A stretch of 64,000 nt of DNA from Streptomyces sp. S465 (GTDB lineage: Bacteria > Actinomycetota > Actinomycetes > Streptomycetales > Streptomycetaceae). The DNA lies in contig NZ_CP114036.1 in the NCBI RefSeq assembly GCF_026898115.1, forward strand, positions 7,558,001 to 7,622,000. Direction: 5' to 3'. The notes beneath the pieces are model-generated. The model made no database searches. It was not told where the DNA came from and saw nothing but the letters and a program-made list of their open reading frames with translations. This document shows positions 45,757-54,599 of the stretch, one piece after another (the first letter of the stretch is position 1; each line of letters begins with the position of its first letter). The position numbers and the translations under genes are program-made.

Positions 45757-46145
45757 CCGGGCCCGACCAGGTCCGAAGGACCGTCCGAGGCCGGCCGCGG
45801 GCCCTCCGGAACCGGTCCGGGTGGCCCGCGACCACCCGGCCGGGGCCGCCCGGAGGTCACATCGGGGTATCGCCCCGTACGGCTGTAGACCGGGAGGCGT
45901 AAGCTGTGGCAGTGCTCATCCGGATCATGTCGGAGCCGGACCGGTGTCCCCTGTTCGGGGGCTCGGGGCCGGAGCCAGTTGACAAGACGGAGCGGCGTGT
46001 CCGGATCGGCCGACCCTGGCAACCGGTGTAGAACGGGGGATGTGACGGCATTGGCTACACGGCCCATCTCCAGCGCTCCCGCGGGGCCCGGTCGCCGGGA
46101 TCCACGTGGCGTCCTGGGTCTCGCCCGTATGCCTGGCTGTCCACG
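45757..46145. other. Spacer upstream of the hopanoid operon
   Basis: 389 bp with no supported gene. It contains a TetR-terminator candidate (8-bp stem 45817-45824 with 45832-45839) and an isolated TTGACA near 45979 without a matching -10. The operon promoter is probably here, but I cannot place it. Confidence 0.5.
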
Positions 46146-47087
46146 GTGACCGTGGAGGACGAGCGCAGCGGGTCCCATACCACGTCGAGCGGCCGGAGTG
46201 GCGGGCAGGAAGCCGCCCGTGCCGTGCTCGACAAGGCCGCCCACGAGAACTTCCCCGTGGCCCCCTTCTTCCTGCCCCGCGCCTGGCGCACCGACCTGAT
46301 GGCCGTCTACGGCTACGCCCGGCTGGTCGACGACATCGGCGACGGCGACCTGGCCCCCGGCGGCGCCGACGCCGAACTGCTCGGACTGGACCGCGAGCGG
46401 GCGGACGACGCGCTCGCGATGCTGGACGCCTTCGAGGCCGATCTGCACCGGGTCTTCCGGCCGTCGGCGGAACCGCGCCATCCGCTGCTGCGGGCCCTGC
46501 GCCCCACCGTCCGCCGTCACGGGCTCACCCCCGAGCCCTTCCTCGGCCTGATCGAGGCCAACCGCCAGGACCAGCGGGTCCGGCGGTACGCCACCTACCA
46601 GCAGCTCCTCGACTACTGCGAGCTGTCCGCCAACCCCGTCGGGCGGCTCGTCCTCGGCATCACCGGCACCGCCAGCCCCGAGCGGATCCGCCGTTCGGAC
46701 GCCATCTGCACCGCCCTCCAGATCATCGAGCACCTCCAGGACGTGGCCGAGGACCTCCGCAGGGACCGCGTCTATCTGCCCGCCGAGGACATGAAACGCT
46801 TCGGTGTGACCGAGGCCGACCTCGCCGCCCCCAGGGGCGGCGCGCGGTTGCGCGCGCTGGTCGCAAAGGAGGCGGAACGCGCCGGAGACCTGCTGAATGA
46901 AGGCACCCCCCTGGTGGGTAGCGTCCACGGCAGGCTCAAGGTGCTGCTCGCCGGATTCGTGGCCGGGGGGCGGGCCGCCTTGCGGGCGGTCGCGGCCGCG
47001 GGACATGACGTACTCCCTGGACCGCCCAGGCCCACCAAGCTCAGCCTGCTGCGCGAGGTGGGGGCGACACTGCGAAGAGAGGGGTGA
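46146..47087 (+). CDS. hpnC: Hydroxysqualene synthase HpnC
   Basis: 313 residues, a trans-isoprenyl diphosphate synthase-fold enzyme. It begins the squalene branch: HpnD makes presqualene diphosphate, HpnC turns it into hydroxysqualene, HpnE removes the hydroxyl. The HpnC signature NFPVAPFFLPRAWRTDLMAV is present. The first Asp-rich site is RLVDDIGDGD (Asp62-Asp63) and the second EHLQDVAEDLRRDRVYLP. GTG 46146 opens the operon. The next gene overlaps its stop as GTGA. Confidence 0.92.
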   Translation: MTVEDERSGSHTTSSGRSGGQEAARAVLDKAAHENFPVAPFFLPRAWRTDLMAVYGYARLVDDIGDGDLAPGGADAELLGLDRERADDALAMLDAFEADLHRVFRPSAEPRHPLLRALRPTVRRHGLTPEPFLGLIEANRQDQRVRRYATYQQLLDYCELSANPVGRLVLGITGTASPERIRRSDAICTALQIIEHLQDVAEDLRRDRVYLPAEDMKRFGVTEADLAAPRGGARLRALVAKEAERAGDLLNEGTPLVGSVHGRLKVLLAGFVAGGRAALRAVAAAGHDVLPGPPRPTKLSLLREVGATLRREG

Positions 47088-48046
47088 GCCGGACCGTGAA
47101 GGGATCTCCGCACGCGTCCGCGCCAGTGCTCGCGGCGTACCGTTACTGCGAGGCCGTGACCGGACACCAGGCCCGTAACTTCGCCTACGGCATCAGGCTG
47201 CTGCCGACGGAGAAGCGCCGCGCGATGTCGGCCCTGTACGCCTTCTCCCGCCGTATCGACGACATCGGTGACGGCCCCCTCGAGCCCGCGGCCAAGCGCG
47301 CCCGGCTGGCGGACACCCGCGCCCTGCTGGACCGGGTGCGCGGCGGCGGGATCGAGGAGGACGACACCGACCCCGTCGCCGTCGCCCTCTCCCATGCCGC
47401 GCACCGCTTCCCGATCCCGCTCGACGCGCTGGACGAGCTGATCGACGGCGTGCTGATGGACGTGGCCGGGCAGACCTACGAGACCTGGGACGACCTCAAG
47501 GTCTACTGCCGCTGCGTGGCGGGCGCCATCGGACGGCTGTCGCTCGGCGTCTTCGGAACGGCCCCCGGCACCGGCCGCGGCGAGGACGAGCTCGAACGCG
47601 CCCCGCACTACGCCGACACCCTCGGGCTCGCCCTCCAGCTGACCAACATCCTCCGGGACGTCCGCGAGGACGCCGCCACCGGGCGCACTTACCTGCCCGC
47701 CGACGACCTCGCCAAGTTCGGCTGCACCGCCGCCTTCCGCACCTCCACCGCGCCGCCCGACGCCGATTTCACCGGTCTGGTCCACTTCGAGGTGCGGCGG
47801 GCCAGGGCGCTCTTCGACGAGGGCTTCCGGCTGCTGCCGCTGCTGGACCGGCGCAGCGGGGCGTGCGTGTCCGCCATGGCCGGCATCTACCGCAGACTCC
47901 TCGCCCGGATCGCCAGGGACCCCGCGGCGATCCTGCGCGGCCGCGTCTCGCTGCCCGGCCACGAGAAGGCGTATGTGGCGGTGCGCGGACTGGCCGGACT
48001 GGACGCCCGCGCCGTCGAGCGCCGCGACCCCGGGAGGCCGGTGTGA
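47084..48046 (+). CDS. hpnD: Presqualene diphosphate synthase HpnD
   Basis: 320 residues. It condenses two farnesyl diphosphates to presqualene diphosphate. YCEAVTGHQARNFAYGIRLL is the typical HpnD start, RRIDDIGDG and LTNILRDVREDAATGRTYLP the two metal-binding Asp motifs, and VYCRCVAGAIGRLSLGVFG the conserved middle. GTG 47084 overlaps the HpnC stop; a GTG at 47096 is also possible. It overlaps hpnE by 4 bp at its 3' end. Paralogue of HpnC, but distinguished by the motifs above. Confidence 0.92.
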   Translation: MSRTVKGSPHASAPVLAAYRYCEAVTGHQARNFAYGIRLLPTEKRRAMSALYAFSRRIDDIGDGPLEPAAKRARLADTRALLDRVRGGGIEEDDTDPVAVALSHAAHRFPIPLDALDELIDGVLMDVAGQTYETWDDLKVYCRCVAGAIGRLSLGVFGTAPGTGRGEDELERAPHYADTLGLALQLTNILRDVREDAATGRTYLPADDLAKFGCTAAFRTSTAPPDADFTGLVHFEVRRARALFDEGFRLLPLLDRRSGACVSAMAGIYRRLLARIARDPAAILRGRVSLPGHEKAYVAVRGLAGLDARAVERRDPGRPV

Positions 48047-49536
48047 CCCCTTCGCCCCTGGGCCCCGCAGCTCCCGCCGGGCGCCGCCCCGCCGGACGGA
48101 GCGCGCTGGTGATCGGCGGCGGGCTCGCCGGTACCACGGCGGCGCTCGCGCTGGCCGACGCCGGGCTGCGGGTCACCCTGGTCGAGGGGCGCCCCCGGCT
48201 GGGCGGCCTCGCCTTCTCCTTCCACCGCTCCTCCCCGGCGGGCGAACTGACCGTCGACAACGGCCAGCACGTCCTGCTGCGCTGCTGCACCGCCTACCAG
48301 TGGTTCCTGGACCGGGTCGGCGCCACCCGGCTGGTCCCGCTCCAGGACCGGCTGGACGTCCCCGTCCTCGACGCCGACGGCCCGAGCGGACGGCGGCTCG
48401 GCCGGCTGCGCCGCACCGCCCTGCCGGTGCCGCTCCACCTGTCCGCGAGCCTGGCCACCTACCCCCATCTCTCCCTCGCCGAGCGCGCCCTGGTGGGCCG
48501 CGCCGCGCTCGCCCTGGGGCGGTTGGACCCCGAGGACCCGGCCCTGGACGGGGCGGACTTCGCCGGCTGGCTGCGCCGCCACGGCCAGTCGCCGCGCGCC
48601 GTCGAGGCGCTGTGGGACCTGGTCGGCGTGGCCACGCTCAACGCCACCGCGCACAACGCCTCGCTGGGCCTGGCCGCGATGGTCTTCAAGACCGGGCTGC
48701 TCTCCCGGCCCGGCGCCGCCGACATCGGCTGGGCCCGCGCCCCGCTCGGCGAGCTGCACCACACCCGCGCCCACCGCGCCCTGGACGCGGCGGGCGTGAC
48801 GACCGAGCTGGGCACCCGGGTGGCCGCCGTCACCCGCACCCCCGAGGGCCGCTGGAGCGTGCGGCGCGCCGGACGGCCGGGACCAGAGCCGCCGGCCGGG
48901 GCGGACGGCGCGGATGTGCTCGTGCTCGCCGTACCGCAGCGCGAGGCACACGCCCTGCTGCCCGACGGCGCCCTGAAAGACCCCGGCCGGCTGCTGCGGA
49001 TCGGCACCGCGCCCATCGTCAATCTGCATGTGATCTACGACCGCACGGTGCTGCGCCGCCCGTTCTTCGCCGCCATCGGCTCCCCCGTCCAGTGGGTCTT
49101 CGACCGCACGGACGCCTCCGGGCTGCGGGGCGCGCCCGGGGCCGGGGACAGCCAGTACCTGGCGGTGTCGCAGTCCGCCGCGTACGACGACGTCGACCGC
49201 CCGGTGGCCGAGCTGCGCGCCCGCTATCTGCCCGAGCTTCAGCGGCTGCTGCCGCTCGCCCGCGGGGCGCGGGTGCGTGACTTCTTCGTCACCCGGGAGC
49301 GCACCGCCACCTTCGCCCCCGTCCCCGGCGTCGGGCGCCTCAGGCCCTCCGCCCCCACCGACGCGCCCGGCCTCTACCTGGCCGGTGCGTGGACCGCCAC
49401 CGGCTGGCCCGCGACCATGGAGGGCGCCGTGCGCAGCGGTCTTTCCGCCGCCCGCGCGGCCCTCACCGACCTCGGCCGCCCGCATGTGAACCCGCTCCCC
49501 GCCCCGGGCGGGGGGACGCCCAAGGAGGCGGCATGA
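48043..49536 (+). CDS. hpnE: Hydroxysqualene dehydroxylase HpnE
   Basis: 497 residues, an amine-oxidase/phytoene-desaturase-like flavoprotein. It reduces hydroxysqualene to squalene. The FAD site is ALVIGGGLAGTTAALALADA, followed by GRPRLGGLAFSF and a conserved DNGQHVLLRCCTAYQWFL. The C-terminal FAD motif is GLYLAGAWTATGWPATMEGA. These are characteristic of HpnE proteins that older annotations call phytoene dehydrogenase. It starts in a GTGA overlap with hpnD and ends in an ATGA overlap with the prenyl synthase gene. Confidence 0.92.
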   Translation: MTPSPLGPAAPAGRRPAGRSALVIGGGLAGTTAALALADAGLRVTLVEGRPRLGGLAFSFHRSSPAGELTVDNGQHVLLRCCTAYQWFLDRVGATRLVPLQDRLDVPVLDADGPSGRRLGRLRRTALPVPLHLSASLATYPHLSLAERALVGRAALALGRLDPEDPALDGADFAGWLRRHGQSPRAVEALWDLVGVATLNATAHNASLGLAAMVFKTGLLSRPGAADIGWARAPLGELHHTRAHRALDAAGVTTELGTRVAAVTRTPEGRWSVRRAGRPGPEPPAGADGADVLVLAVPQREAHALLPDGALKDPGRLLRIGTAPIVNLHVIYDRTVLRRPFFAAIGSPVQWVFDRTDASGLRGAPGAGDSQYLAVSQSAAYDDVDRPVAELRARYLPELQRLLPLARGARVRDFFVTRERTATFAPVPGVGRLRPSAPTDAPGLYLAGAWTATGWPATMEGAVRSGLSAARAALTDLGRPHVNPLPAPGGGTPKEAA

Positions 49537-50633
49537 GCACCACCACCAAGAACAAAAGAGGAGAGACCGTGACCCCGGCGACCCCAGCTGTCGACACCGC
49601 AGGCGTCATGGCGCTGCTGGAGCGCGGCCGTACGCTCGCCACGCCGGTGCTGCGCGCCGCCGTGGACCGGCTGGCCCCGCCCATGGATACCGTCGCCGCG
49701 TACCACTTCGGCTGGATCGACGCCGAGGGAAAGCCGGCGGCCGGCGACGGCGGCAAGGCCGTGCGTCCCGCGCTCGCCCTGCTGTCGGCCGAGGCGGCGG
49801 GCGCCACCCCCGAGACCGGTGTGCCCGGCGCGGTCGCGGTCGAGCTGGTGCACAACTTCTCGCTGCTCCACGACGACCTGATGGACGGGGACGAACAGCG
49901 CCGGCACCGCGACACCGTGTGGAAGGTGCACGGCCCGGCCCAGGCCATCCTCGTCGGTGACGCGCTGTTCGCCCTGGCCAACGAGATACTGCTGGAGCTG
50001 GGCACTGTGGAGGCCGGGCGGGCCACCCGCCGGCTCACCTCCGCGAGCCGGAAACTGATCGACGGTCAGGCGCAGGACATCTCCTACGAGCACCGCGAGC
50101 GGGTCACCGTCGAGGAGTGCCTGGAGATGGAGGGCAACAAGACCGGCGCCCTGCTCGCCTGCGCCGCCTCCATCGGCGCCGTGCTCGGGGGCGCCGACGA
50201 CCGCACCGCCGACACCCTGGAGCGCTACGGCTACCACCTGGGCCTCGCCTTCCAGGCCATCGACGATCTGCTCGGCATCTGGGGCGACCCGGAGGCGACC
50301 GGCAAGCGGACCTGGAGCGATCTGCGGCAGCGCAAGAAGTCCCTGCCCGTGGTCGCCGCGCTCGCCGCAGGCGGCACCGACTCCGAGCGGCTCGCCCAGA
50401 TCCTCGCGGCCGACGCGCACAAGCCGGAGGAGGAGTTCGCCGACTTCTCGGAGGAGGAGTTCGCCATCCGGGCCGCGCTGATCGAACAGGCCGGCGGCCG
50501 GGACTGGACCTCCGCCGAGGCCCGCAGACAGCACGCGACCGCCATGGAGGCGCTCGACTCGGTGGACATGCCCGCCGAGGTCCGGGCGCGGTTCGTGGCG
50601 CTCGCCGACTTCGTCGTCGTACGAGAGAGATGA
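49533..50633 (+). CDS. Polyprenyl (farnesyl) diphosphate synthase
   Basis: 366 residues, all-trans prenyl synthase fold. The first Asp-rich motif is HDDLMDGDEQRRHR and the second AFQAIDDLLGIWGD. GGKAVRPALALLS is the usual N-terminal conserved region. Two-residue spacing in DDxxD (type usual in short-chain bacterial enzymes) and the operon context suggest it makes farnesyl diphosphate for squalene; chain length is inferred. ATG 49533 overlaps hpnE; GTG 49569 with GGAGAG upstream is an alternative start giving 354 residues. A hairpin at 50665 lies between it and shc. Confidence 0.92.
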   Translation: MSTTTKNKRGETVTPATPAVDTAGVMALLERGRTLATPVLRAAVDRLAPPMDTVAAYHFGWIDAEGKPAAGDGGKAVRPALALLSAEAAGATPETGVPGAVAVELVHNFSLLHDDLMDGDEQRRHRDTVWKVHGPAQAILVGDALFALANEILLELGTVEAGRATRRLTSASRKLIDGQAQDISYEHRERVTVEECLEMEGNKTGALLACAASIGAVLGGADDRTADTLERYGYHLGLAFQAIDDLLGIWGDPEATGKRTWSDLRQRKKSLPVVAALAAGGTDSERLAQILAADAHKPEEEFADFSEEEFAIRAALIEQAGGRDWTSAEARRQHATAMEALDSVDMPAEVRARFVALADFVVVRER

Positions 50634-50664
50634 TCGCCATCAACACCACCTAGTTCGCAGTCGC

Positions 50665-50693
50665 CGGCCGGCACCCAGCCGGGGTGCCGGCCG
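50665..50693 (+). terminator. Hairpin between the prenyl synthase and shc genes
   Basis: A perfect 12-bp stem (50665-50676 with 50682-50693) with an AGCCG loop, 31 bp after the upstream stop and 47 bp before shc. It may cause partial termination or stabilise the mRNA end. Confidence 0.6.
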
Positions 50694-50740
50694 ACGGAAG
50701 CCCCAAAGACGGCAGATGCACACACTGCAGAGGGGAAGCC

Positions 50741-52687
50741 ATGACAGCGACACCGACCGTTCAACCCTCCGAGTCATCCGAGTCCAAGACCCTGACCGTC
50801 GCCCGTGAGGCGACGGCCCGTGCGGTGGAGCACTTGCTGTCCCGCCAGGACGAGCGGGGCTGGTGGAAGGGCGACCTGGAGACCAACGTCACCATGGACG
50901 CCGAAGACCTGATGCTCCGGCAGTTCCTCGGTATCCAGGACCCCGACACGCTCGCCGCCGCCGCCCGCTACCTGCGCTCCCAGCAGGCCGCCGACGGCAC
51001 CTGGGCCACCTTCCACGGAGGCCCCCCCGACCTCTCCACCACCATCGAGGCGTATGTGGCCCTGCGGCTCGCCGGTGACGAGCCCGACGCCCCCCATATG
51101 GCCGCCGCCTCCGCCTGGGTGCGCTCCCGGGGCGGCGTCGCGAGCAGCAGGGTCTTCACCCGGATCTGGCTGGCCCTCTTCGGCTGGTGGCGCTGGGAGG
51201 ACCTGCCCGAGCTGCCACCGGAGATCATCTACTTCCCGAAGTGGTTCCCGCTCAACATCTACGACTTCGGCTGCTGGGCCCGGCAGACCATCGTGCCCCT
51301 GACCATCGTCTCGGCCAAACGCCCCGTGCGCCCGGCCCCCTTCCCGCTCGACGAGCTCCACACCGACCCCCGCAAGCCCAATCCGCCGCGCCCCCGGGCT
51401 CCCCTCGCCTCCTGGGACGGCGTCTTCCAGCGGCTGGACCGGGCGCTGCACGCCTACCACAAGGTCGCCGTCCGCCCGCTGCGCCGGGCCGCGCTGCGCT
51501 CCTGCGCCCGCTGGATCGTGGAGCGGCAGGAGAACGACGGCTGCTGGGGCGGCATCCAGCCACCCGCCGTCTACTCCGTCATCGCCCTCCATCTGCTCGG
51601 CTACGACCTCGACCACCCCGTGCTGCGCGCCGGTCTGGAGTCGCTCGACCGGTTCGCGGTGTGGCGCGCGGACGGCAGCCGGATGATCGAAGCCTGCCAG
51701 TCCCCGGTCTGGGACACCTGCCTGGCCGCCATCGCGCTCGCCGACGCCGGTCTCGCGCCCGATCACCCGGCGCTGGTCAAGGCCGCCGACTGGATGCTGG
51801 CCGAGCAGATCGACCGGCCCGGCGACTGGTCGGTCCGGCGGCCCGCGCTGCCCTCCGGCGGCTGGGCGTTCGAATTCCACAACGACAACTACCCCGACAT
51901 CGACGACACCGCCGAGGTCGTCCTGGCGCTGCGCCGGATCGACCACCCCGAACCCGAGCGGGTCGAGGCGGCCGTGCGGCGCGCCATGCGCTGGACCCTG
52001 GGCATGCAGTCCAAGAACGGGGCGTGGGGCGCGTTCGACGTCGACAACACCAGCCCGCTCCCCAACAAGCTGCCGTTCTGCGACTTCGGGGAGGTCGTCG
52101 ACCCGCCGTCGGCCGATGTCACCGCGCACGTCGTGGAGATGCTGGCGCACGAGGGCAGGACCTATGACGCCCGCACCCGGCGCGGTATCGCCTGGCTGCT
52201 GTCCGAGCAGGAGCCGGGCGGCGCCTGGTTCGGCCGCTGGGGCACCAACTACGTCTACGGCACCGGCTCCGTCGTCCCCGCGCTGATCGCCGCCGGGGTC
52301 CCCGCCTCCCATCCGGCGATCCGCCGGGCCGTCCGCTGGCTGGAGAGCGTGCAGAACGAGGACGGCGGCTGGGGCGAGGACCAGCGTTCCTACCTCGACC
52401 CCGAGTGGATGGGCCGGGGCGCCTCCACCGCCTCGCAGACGGCGTGGGCGCTGCTCGCGCTGCTGGCGGCGGGGGAGCGGGACGGCACGGCGGTCGAGCG
52501 CGGGATCACCTGGCTCGCCGAGACCCAGCGGCCGGACGGGGGCTGGGACGAGCCGTACTTCACCGGCACCGGCTTCCCCTGGGACTTCTCCATCAACTAC
52601 CACCTGTACCGGCAGGTCTTCCCGGTCACGGCACTCGGCCGGTATGTCCACGGCGAGCCCACCGGGGCGCGGCCGCGGAGCAGCTGA
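50741..52687 (+). CDS. shc: Squalene-hopene cyclase
   Basis: 648 residues, normal for the family. It cyclises squalene to hopene at the membrane. The catalytic DXDD is DIDD at 386-389 (in YPDIDDTAEVV). QW repeats are evident: QENDGCWGG, QSKNGAWGAF, QNEDGGWGED, QRPDGGWDEP. WDTCLAAIAL and GSVVPALIAAG are also typical. AGGGGAAGCC immediately precedes ATG 50741. The stop overlaps the hpnG start by one base (TGATG). With the upstream genes it completes hopene synthesis from farnesyl diphosphate. Confidence 0.96.
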   Translation: MTATPTVQPSESSESKTLTVAREATARAVEHLLSRQDERGWWKGDLETNVTMDAEDLMLRQFLGIQDPDTLAAAARYLRSQQAADGTWATFHGGPPDLSTTIEAYVALRLAGDEPDAPHMAAASAWVRSRGGVASSRVFTRIWLALFGWWRWEDLPELPPEIIYFPKWFPLNIYDFGCWARQTIVPLTIVSAKRPVRPAPFPLDELHTDPRKPNPPRPRAPLASWDGVFQRLDRALHAYHKVAVRPLRRAALRSCARWIVERQENDGCWGGIQPPAVYSVIALHLLGYDLDHPVLRAGLESLDRFAVWRADGSRMIEACQSPVWDTCLAAIALADAGLAPDHPALVKAADWMLAEQIDRPGDWSVRRPALPSGGWAFEFHNDNYPDIDDTAEVVLALRRIDHPEPERVEAAVRRAMRWTLGMQSKNGAWGAFDVDNTSPLPNKLPFCDFGEVVDPPSADVTAHVVEMLAHEGRTYDARTRRGIAWLLSEQEPGGAWFGRWGTNYVYGTGSVVPALIAAGVPASHPAIRRAVRWLESVQNEDGGWGEDQRSYLDPEWMGRGASTASQTAWALLALLAAGERDGTAVERGITWLAETQRPDGGWDEPYFTGTGFPWDFSINYHLYRQVFPVTALGRYVHGEPTGARPRSS

Positions 52688-53433
52688 TGTCCGCCGACCC
52701 GGCCCCGGAGCCCGGCGACGGGCCGTTGCTGATCGCCTGTGCGCTCGGCATCGAGCGGTTCGCCCTGCGCGGCGCCGGACTCGGCGCGGGACTCCGCGCC
52801 GGTCCCGGTGCCGGGAGGGCGACCGTGCTGCGCACGGGCATGGGGCCGCAGTCGGCCGAGCGCGCCGTGACCCGGGCGCTGACCGGCGGGGCCGGTGCGT
52901 CCGGGGGGCGGCGCACCGCCGTCATCGCCACCGGCTTCTGTGCCGGACTGGCCCCCGGGATGCACCCCGGGGACCTCGTCGTCGCCGACGAGACCCGCGA
53001 TCCGGCGGGCCGCACCGCGTGCACCGGCATCCGGATCCTCGCCGACGCCCTGTCACATCCGTCCCACGACGCCCCACGCCGGGCCGTCCACATCGGTCCG
53101 GTGGTGGGCTCCGACCATGTGGTGCGCGGCACGGAGCGGGCCGCGCTGCACCGCACCGGGGCCATCGCGGTGGACATGGAGTCCGCCGCGACCCTGCGCA
53201 CCGCGGTTTCCCACGGCGTCCGTCCGGTTGCCGCCGTACGGGTGGTCGTGGACGCTCCCGAACACGAACTCGTCCGTATCGGCACACTGCGCGGTGGAAT
53301 ATCGGCTTTCCGGGTACTACGGACTGTTCTTCCGGCTTTCTTTCATTGGTACCGTTCTTCGCTGCTCCCAGGAGGTGAGCTAGATGGCCATGCCGCTCCG
53401 CCAGACCATCCGGGTCGCGACGTATCTCTTTGA
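52687..53433 (+). CDS. hpnG: Adenosylhopane nucleosidase HpnG
   Basis: 248 residues, phosphorylase/nucleosidase fold. It removes adenine from adenosylhopane after HpnH. VVGSDHVVRGTERAAL is the expected sugar-binding region and VDMESAATLRTAV the characteristic MES nucleosidase motif. Typical HpnG proteins end shortly after AFFHWYRSSLLP; here the frame continues ~17 more residues and overlaps the start of hpnH by 50 bp, so the hpnH ribosome site lies inside this gene. Older annotations often mislabel such genes as an isoprenoid reductase. Confidence 0.88.
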   Translation: MSADPAPEPGDGPLLIACALGIERFALRGAGLGAGLRAGPGAGRATVLRTGMGPQSAERAVTRALTGGAGASGGRRTAVIATGFCAGLAPGMHPGDLVVADETRDPAGRTACTGIRILADALSHPSHDAPRRAVHIGPVVGSDHVVRGTERAALHRTGAIAVDMESAATLRTAVSHGVRPVAAVRVVVDAPEHELVRIGTLRGGISAFRVLRTVLPAFFHWYRSSLLPGGELDGHAAPPDHPGRDVSL

Positions 53434-54409
53434 ACAGAAAATGATCAAGCGGCGGGACAAGTTTCCGCTGATCGTCGAGCTCGAGCCGCTGTTCGCCTGC
53501 AACCTCAAATGCGAGGGCTGCGGAAAGATCCAGCATCCGGCGGGGGTGCTCAAACAGCGCATGCCCGTCGCCCAGGCGGTGGGCGCGGTGCTGGAGTCGG
53601 GCGCGCCCATGGTGTCCATCGCGGGCGGCGAACCCCTGATGCATCCGCAGATCGACGAGATCACACGGCAGCTGGTGGAGCGGAAGAAGTACGTCTTCCT
53701 CTGCACCAACGCGATGCTGCTGCGGAAAAAGATGCATTTGTTCACCCCGTCCCCGTATTTCGCCTTCGCGGTGCATATCGACGGACTGCGGGAGCGGCAT
53801 GACGCGTCGGTGGCCAAGGAGGGGGTGTTCGACGAGGCGGTGGAGGCGATCAAGGAGGCCAAGCGGCGCGGCTTCCGGGTCACCACCAACTCCACCTTCT
53901 TCAATACCGACACCCCGCAGACCGTCATCGACGTACTCGATTTCCTCAACGACGAACTGAAGGTGGACGAGATGATGATCTCGCCCGCCTACGCCTATGA
54001 GAAGGCGCCCGACCAGGAGCACTTCCTGGGCGTCACACAGACCCGCGAGCTGTTCCGGAAGGCGTTCGCCGGCGGCAACCGCCGCCGCTGGCGGCTCAAC
54101 CACAGCCCGCTCTTCCTCGACTTCCTCGAGGGCAAGACGGACTTCCCGTGCACCGCGTGGGGCATCCCCAACTACTCCCTCTTCGGCTGGCAGCGACCCT
54201 GCTACCTGATGAGCGACGGCTACGTCCCGACCTACCGCCAGCTGGTGGAGGAGACCGACTGGGACAAGTACGGCCGCGGCAAGGACCCCCGCTGCGACAA
54301 CTGCATGGCCCACTGCGGCTACGAGCCCACCGCGGTCCTGGCGACCATGGGCTCCCTCAAGGAGTCGCTGCGCGCGGCCCGGGAGACCGCCGCCGGAGGC
54401 CATGGGTGA
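53384..54409 (+). CDS. hpnH: Adenosylhopane synthase HpnH, radical SAM protein
   Basis: 341 residues. It uses an S-adenosylmethionine radical to join the 5'-deoxyadenosyl group to hopene. The cluster cysteines are Cys39, Cys43 and Cys46 (CNLKCEGC), and GGEPLMHPQID is the usual SAM-binding region. A C-terminal Cys group (DPRCDNCMAHCGYEP) is typical of HpnH with its SPASM-like tail. ATG 53384 has GGAGG eight bases upstream within hpnG. The stop is followed immediately by two hairpins. Confidence 0.95.
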   Translation: MAMPLRQTIRVATYLFEQKMIKRRDKFPLIVELEPLFACNLKCEGCGKIQHPAGVLKQRMPVAQAVGAVLESGAPMVSIAGGEPLMHPQIDEITRQLVERKKYVFLCTNAMLLRKKMHLFTPSPYFAFAVHIDGLRERHDASVAKEGVFDEAVEAIKEAKRRGFRVTTNSTFFNTDTPQTVIDVLDFLNDELKVDEMMISPAYAYEKAPDQEHFLGVTQTRELFRKAFAGGNRRRWRLNHSPLFLDFLEGKTDFPCTAWGIPNYSLFGWQRPCYLMSDGYVPTYRQLVEETDWDKYGRGKDPRCDNCMAHCGYEPTAVLATMGSLKESLRAARETAAGGHG

Positions 54410-54467
54410 GGTGCCGCGTTCCGCGGCACCGGTCGCATTCGGCCTGCCCGCCGTGCGCGGGCAGGCC
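54410..54467 (+). terminator. Tandem hairpins between hpnH and dxs
   Basis: First hairpin: perfect 8-bp stem 54410-54417 with 54423-54430, starting directly after the hpnH stop. Second: perfect 11-bp stem 54441-54451 with 54457-54467. No U-run follows. They may reduce read-through into dxs. Confidence 0.6.
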
Positions 54468-54599
54468 GCCGCTTCCGGTGGCCGCGGCCGCGCCGATCCG
54501 AGCACGACGAACATCGCGCGGCACACGGCGGACGAGGGGGGTCCCGTCGGACACCCCGGACGTCGCCGTGGGCTCGCGCACCGAGGAGGGGAACCGAGC

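Noticed and set aside
45979..46030. Promoter for hpnC at TTGACA
   Set aside because: No -10 hexamer lies at an acceptable distance, so the site was left unassigned.
54410..54599. Remnant of ispG between hpnH and dxs
   Set aside because: No frame resembles IspG; the interval is mostly hairpins and the dxs ribosome site.
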